From contig WHUX01000001.1 in NCBI GenBank assembly GCA_015179025.1, positions 1,061,575 through 1,125,574 of the forward strand: a stretch of DNA of 64,000 nt. The letters run 5' to 3'. This document shows positions 58,710 through 64,000 of this stretch, one piece after another (the first letter of the stretch is position 1; the number at the start of each line of letters is the position of its first letter). Origin of the DNA: Terfezia claveryi (taxonomy: Eukaryota; Ascomycota; Pezizomycetes; Pezizales; Pezizaceae). Under the pieces are notes generated by a model that saw only the letters and a program-made list of their open reading frames with translations, had not been told where the DNA came from and did no database searches. The translations under genes were made by a program, and so were the position numbers.

Positions 58710-60093
58710 TCACCCTACCCTCTGTTTTCCCAAAACATACCACCTCTGAAACACCCCTCTCCTCACCTCCAAAACCTCCAACCTCGCAACTCTAACCAAA
58801 GCCCTAAACACATCCTCATCCCACACCGCCAAACTCCACTCCAACTCCTTCCTCCACACATTCCTCCCCTTCCCCTCCTCGACCATTTCAGCGGGACTCT
58901 TCCCAACTTTCTCCCATCCCTCGGGTAAACCATCATAAAACCCCACGGTCCATTTATCGATTCTTCTTTGAGAAATAACTACCAACATCTTCTCCTCGCC
59001 ACCACCAATACTAACATCTACCTCAACAACCTTCGCCTCCTCACTAGGAATAGTTGGAGTTTTTACATATATTTCCCCTGTCCCTCCTTTGGCTTTGATA
59101 ATTTGATCCTCCCCCTTCGAGTACTCCAATCCACCCCCCTCCCCTTCTCCGGGAACCATCTCATCAAGAACACTAACCACTGCCCTCCCCGTCCCAGCCT
59201 TCAACCCCCTCGCCAGCTCCATCAAGAAAGCCAATACCTCATTAGGATCGACAAGATGATGAATTGTCCCAACCGACATAAACAGCAAATCAAGTTCCCC
59301 TTGGTTAAGACGTTCTTTGTGGGTAGTTGTGGAGGAGAGGATAGTTAAGAACGTCGAAGCGGATGCACAGATCCAGATTGGCGTGGAGGGAATGGATCGG
59401 TTGATTTTTGACTCGTAGTCGAGCTTTAATTGTGAGAATGTACTTTCTGCGTGGGAGAGCATGGAGGGGGAATGGTCTACGCCCCAGAAATTCATTTTCG
59501 GCTGCTGCAGCTCCTCCTCGACGGCGGCAGCAGCAGAGGAATATATCCCCGAAAAATCTCGCAGATAACTCTCCCTGTACCAGTGCCTAGATCAACAATA
59601 TTCACAGTACAAGATTCACTTTCATAGTCATCCGTAGTAATCATTCGTGATTCCTTCTTCGCAGCGAGTTGATCCCTGATAAATTCTTCAAAAATAGGAA
59701 TATCTTCATTTTTAGGCAGTATGGGTTGCGAAGGGGACAGTGAAGGTGTTGGAGGAGAGAACATGGAGTCGACCCAGGCATCGTAGAAGGCTGGGTACGC
59801 GGTGTGGGAGTATGCGTAGGAAGGGCCGTGGGTCTTGTGTTGGGTATCGATGATACCTGCTGGCAGCGGGAGGGGCTGCCAGGTGGGTCTGGTTGGGGGT
59901 TGAAAGTGGATGAGGAATCTGAAGTGGGGTTGGGCTTGATGGGGGGGTCTGGCTGAGGATTGAACGAAGAAGGAGGCGTAGAGCCAACTGGAAGATCAGG
60001 TTGCGGACAGACTCCCAGCCCGGGTTGAAGATTGACGGGCGGAGTTGGCTGCGGAGAAACTCTAGGTGGTTGGTATGCAGCGGGGATAAGCAT
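58710..60093 (-). CDS. SAM-dependent methyltransferase (class I), frame interrupted twice
   Basis: This is a predicted small-molecule or protein methyltransferase of unknown substrate. Motif I is NIVDLGTGTGRVI, motif II GVDHSPSML, and the post-motif ELDLLFMSVGTIHHLVDP. A charged C-terminal domain ends RWYVLGKQRVG. The N-terminus (ATG at 60093) is Pro-rich with FNPQPDPP repeats. Three frames must be joined. Frame 1 (Pro-rich) joins frame 2 (THGPSYAYSHTAYPAFYDAWVDSMF) if one base is added near the G4 run at 59872-59875. Frame 2 joins frame 3 (SSAAAAVEEELQQPKMNFWGVDHSPSML) if one base is added at CCCCGAAAAA (59547-59556). No plausible introns explain these shifts. Both corrections are insertions, as in other genes of the window. 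A genuinely broken gene remains possible. Confidence 0.72.
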
Positions 60094-61158
60094 TGTGATT
60101 GCGCCCCCCTCCCCACTTTGGAGGAATATAGCTTAAAGCACCCGGTCGAAGAGGAAGGGAAATAATAATAAAAAAAAACTGGATATTACAAGATTTACGT
60201 GAAAGAGATAGTTATATCTACGGTATATATATATATATATATATATATAAAAACCGGTACAATTGACTACCCATTTATCCGACCCCCGCCGGGGGGATTA
60301 TATTCCGTTTTTCGCCCCCCCAAAAAACAACTAGCGAGTGTAACATCACCGTATGGTACTCAAGCACTTTTGTTCTTTTGTTGTTAGCTAGGTATGTAGT
60401 TAGGTAGAGATCCCTGCAGGGACTGCTGCTTGCTTGCTTTGCTGCACACAACATGATGAGCTCTCTTCCCTCCCCCCCAAAAAAAAAAAAAAAAAAACCG
60501 GATGTGAGTGGCCAAATAACGTTTCTCAAAAAATCTTACTCAACTAAATAACAAACGCAGTACATCCCAAGACCCGCATATGCATGCATCCCCCAGTCTG
60601 AAAGAGGGGGCATGGGTAGCCAATTGGGCCAAGTAGACTGAGAATAATTCAGAACCTGGACCCCATTTAGGGTCACTTGTAACATAAAGTTACCTACATG
60701 GCTGAAAGATCAGAACTGGCCAAAGTGCCGATCATCCCTTCCAACAGGGGATATTTAAAAGCTAAATTGTAACGATGACTTCCCTATGCTATAATGAATG
60801 AAGGCACAAGCTCCGTAGTAAGTACTCAGATATCAACAGCACAACCCTAGAAACCAAAAAGTCACAAGCCCTCGGTACCTAAAACGCTAAGGCAAACACT
60901 AAAAGTAGAGCAACCCATAAATAGTATCTTGTAGACTTTAGTCCTTGATGCCCACCCAGTCCCCTAAACAACTATTTACTTCTGCTATCCAACATATAGC
61001 ACCTGCACTATCTGCCAACCTTTTGCAGCTTACTATTAATTTCCCCAATCAGCGGCAATGGGAACAAACCTACCATTTATGCCCCTTCCATAGTACTATT
61101 GACCACTAACGCCTAACCACTTGTAGTTGCTCCCTCAGTATGTGGGTATGCATAAGCT
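60094..61158. other. Intergenic interval with TA repeat and A-tract
   Basis: No gene is supported. It holds a (TA)n tract at 60223-60249 and an A-tract at about 60479-60497. Confidence 0.45.
60223..60249. repeat. (TA)n microsatellite
   Basis: About thirteen uninterrupted TA units. Confidence 0.9.
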
Positions 61159-62942
61159 TCAATTCCAGGTGTTACGCCGAACTGTAAGTGCAGGGTTCAC
61201 AACGGCATGTGCTTTAGACCTATACGGTGGTGGCGGATATGAATGCAGAGAGTCCTCAAATGACAGTGGTGGCACCATGGGATAGGAGCCTGGACCTACA
61301 AGATATTGGGTTCCTGGCGGTGGCATAGGGTAATGAAGTAAGGGTACCAAATGATCAGGTCCTGGGGGCGGCATCATCGCGGGTGCGGGATATGTAATTG
61401 ACAATGGTGGCACAGGAAAATTTGCAATTGGCTGTGCGCCATGTTGTAATACCAGCAGGTGTCCTGGTCCTATTCCTGATGGATAGGAGGTACACTCTGC
61501 CGTAAAACTCCAGTATATCCATTTGCATCTGGATGTTCCGATTGGCCCATCCATGGATTGAGCCCAAGAACACCTGCCGGTGTAGCGGGTTGTGGTGACT
61601 TGTTCAAGTTGATAATATTTTCTTGTGGAGATTCTTCCCTCCTGGGTGCTCTCATAGAAATGCCCACCAGTGCATCAATTTTGCCATCTGCAGAAGCGCT
61701 ATATCCATTTCTTTCCTCTGTTTCATCATCAAATATGCGTCCTGAACCGGGCGGTTGTTGATAATAGCGCTTAGCAAGCAACAAACTTACCCCCAGGAAA
61801 TCTGATGGCGAAGCCTCTTCCCCATATACATTCATACAATTCTGCAACCACTCCTTATACATTTCCAACCCTTTCAACTCCCCATATTCATTCATTTCAT
61901 ATAATCTTACATCCGCCCAGGGATCAAATCTATAAAATGGCTTGGTCCCCGCCATCAGCCTGCACTCCGCCACTGTGTCGTATTTATACTGCGCTACCTC
62001 GACCTCCGGGGGTAACATCATTAGAGGGGGGCCAAGGTCGATATCTTCTGAAAACCACCGAGGGGGTGCCTCTGCCATATCAAGTGGAGCTCCCCACAAG
62101 CCGGGATCGATTGTATTACCCGAAACGTTCCTCCATGGACCATTCCGTGGGTAGATGTGAGGAATATATGCTGACGCCAAGTCATTCCATAGCATAGCCA
62201 TACTCAAGCCTTCTGGCAATGGATCTGCAGGTGTCCAGTTACGTGGCAGTATTTTCACACCACGCCGTTGGTAAGCTTCAGTTTGCGGATTCAAATTCAG
62301 TTGATATGGTATCTCCTGGCGCACAGACGGATGCAGAGTAAATCCTGAGACCAGTCTGGTTGAACCCTGAGGAGGGAAGTAGGAGTGTATTGACTGCCAA
62401 TTAAGTTGCACTTGTGGGTGCCTAAAGGAATAGTGAGAAGCTTGCCATGGAAATTGAGATGTCGACGGCGCATCTGGTGCTCCAGGGAAGGGTGCCGCTG
62501 GAATAGGTGGATCCCAGTGAGACCGTTGAACGATTTCCAATGCATCCGGTCCAACCCAGCTGCTTCTCCCAACATAACCCTGCTCAATATCTGTGCTCCT
62601 TGGAGAGAGTGTCCTTCTTTCTGGATTTGCAGTTGGTGCATACAGTCCAGGCTTATTATGCAGTCTATGGGGCGCCCCAGGACAATCCTCGTCTAGGGAA
62701 TCCCGACTAGCGCTGTTCAAGGCTGTTCGATTTTCAAACGGAAGTGAACGATATGGTTCCGCTGCTGTATTATTACTGCCACCTGCACCAGGCTCAGGCC
62801 CCACGCACATTCGGACGCGATCAGCCCTACTCAGTGGAGAATGTGCGGAAAGACGTAGCTGCGGACGGATGTTCAGCTGGGCATTATCGGCATTTGGAGA
62901 CGTATGGGCATCGAGCCGGCCACCAGTAGCTTGCGGGTGCAT
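61159..62942 (-). CDS. Orphan Pro-rich protein, possible C-terminal extension in another frame
   Basis: I do not recognise this protein. The main frame from ATG 62942 (MHPQATGGRLDAHTSPN) to the stop at 61470 encodes about 490 residues. Upstream, GTTGTTATAG just before GCCCCGACGGGCAG looks like a splice acceptor (about 62957), so a further 5' exon or UTR intron is likely. The N-terminal third is disordered. The centre is rich in Trp/Pro/Tyr (WNDLASAYIPHIYPRNGPWRNVSG, WFSEDIDLGPP). A more helical block (LEMYKEWLQNCMNVYGEEASPSDFLGVSLLLAKRYYQQ) follows. After the stop, a second frame (YPSGIGPGHLLVLQHG to VRRNTWN, ending 61159) keeps the same Pro/Tyr/Met-rich texture. It would be continuous if one base were added in the AAAA run at 61504-61507. 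That extension is uncertain. Confidence 0.55.
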
Positions 62943-64000
62943 CTGCCCGTCGGGGCCTATAACAACCAAAAAGTAGATAGTATTTTGAGTATACCGAAAT
63001 AAGCAGATCAAAGCAGATGTGGCTTAGGCAGCAGAAAGCAATGAGGTATGTAGATGGAGAGATAGATTGCAAAGGTATCCAAATGGCGGTGAGAGATGAT
63101 TGTGCTTGAGTTCAAGACGACTATATAGCGCAGAAGACCCAGCTCGCAACAGTGTCAACTGACTAAACAGCGCCCAGGAATATGAACGGGAACACTGGCG
63201 ACTGACGACCGTCCACTTTGAAAAGAAGGTGCAAGAGAGCGAGACTCACCAGCTGTCCTCGTTCCCCACCCAGCCTCCCTCTCACCTCAATCTCGATCAC
63301 ACCATGCCAACGGCCTGGCTGCACAACCCCTCGGCGCGTGTTGCCCAGCTTGTTATTCTCGAGCCGAATCGAAATCTCGTTGTGCTACCAACACTAACCT
63401 TACTAGAGTAGTCACTTCCTTGTTGGGCCTAGCCAAGCATCTGTTTGGGGCTGTTCATTTGGGGCGTGGCATTTGGGACTTTCATGGGAGATCTTGATGT
63501 TTGTAATCTCAGGACTGCGGGTACCAGTCGTACTTTTACGAGGACACATATTACACGACTTTCTCGACACCACCGGGTCCGGAATCCTACGCTCTTCAAC
63601 TAGTCACCTGCGGTTGTGGGACTAGCTAGGCCGGAGTATACATGTCAGCGGAAGGAGGAAGGCCTTGAGGGGAAATGGGGTTTGAGATTGCTCATAGGCA
63701 GGGAGATGGGATATTGCCTTCAGTGAGGGCCGGGTGTGAGTTTAGGGATTTGAGCGAGGAGTTAAAGGTGCGGGCAGAGGGCCGGTGCCGATGTATTGGA
63801 AAGGGGTGTGGATGAGAATGAGTGGAGTGAAGACGAGGATGGAGAGTGGTAGTGGGTTAGGAAGGGAGGGGGTATTGTGGCTACGTTGCCCATGGTGTGA
63901 GAGAGGGACATTGTAATGAATTTGCTTGTATATTTACGTTACAGCAGACTCTGATCCTTCCGGTACATCACGAAACAACAACAAGCCCCCCTCCCCCCAA
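62943..64000. other. Upstream region of the orphan gene to the window edge
   Basis: No gene is supported. It presumably contains the promoter, 5' UTR and a leader intron of the orphan gene. The final ~400 bp are G-rich (AGGGAGG-type) and end at a C-tract. Confidence 0.35.

Noticed and set aside
8020..63000. CRISPR array or prokaryotic operon features
   Set aside because: The introns and gene families are eukaryotic, and the direct repeats seen are microsatellites without spacers.

Overview
The window is nuclear DNA of a filamentous ascomycete (Pezizomycotina). The genes carry many short GT-AG introns, mostly about 50-95 nt. The proteins are fungal house-keeping orthologues: Met5-type sulfite reductase, Dbp10, GCP4, Uba1, Arc1, Nbp35, Cho2, Rex4, Tsc1/hamartin and RNase H2 subunit C. 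A pezizomycete-type genome is possible from the loose gene spacing and simple-sequence-rich intergenic DNA, but I cannot fix the genus.

Layout. 0.7-5.5 kb (+) holds the sulfite reductase beta subunit. 8.1-11.2 kb (-) holds DBP10 and 11.8-14.2 kb (-) holds GCP4, which is divergent from UBA1 (+, 14.7-18.1 kb). An ARC1-like tRNA-binding cofactor follows (+, 18.6-20.3 kb) and converges on NBP35 (-, 20.8-21.8 kb). 21.8-26.5 kb has no gene. CHO2 (+, 26.6-30.0 kb) converges on REX4 (-, 30.4-31.9 kb), then TSC1/hamartin (-, 32.8-36.4 kb). 36.4-42.8 kb is a gene desert with repeat-like remnants. RNASEH2C (+, 42.8-43.4 kb) converges on a flavin monooxygenase (-, 43.8-45.8 kb). The right third holds a small membrane/coiled-coil protein (47.3-48.0 kb), a 466-bp MITE (49.05-49.52 kb), a kinase-fold protein without the HRD Asp (50.4-51.9 kb), an orphan Ser/Pro-rich protein (54.1-56.0 kb), a SAM methyltransferase (58.7-60.1 kb) and another orphan (61.2-62.9 kb).

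The genes do not form a cluster or pathway. They cover sulfur assimilation, ribosome biogenesis (DBP10, REX4), microtubule nucleation, ubiquitin activation, tRNA charging, cytosolic Fe-S assembly, phosphatidylcholine synthesis, TOR signalling and RNA/DNA hybrid repair.

The most important cross-cutting observation is that at least six genes (DBP10, REX4, RNASEH2C, FMO, methyltransferase, kinase-like) read through correctly only if a base is added inside a short homopolymer, nearly always G or C. This looks like systematic under-calling in the assembly, and it should be resolved before any of these genes is called a pseudogene. The best candidates for new biology are the MITE family, two dispersed short motifs (TAGTCTGGTTGGC and GTAAACGGTG), the pseudokinase and the two orphan proteins. 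I found no convincing multi-gene undescribed system.
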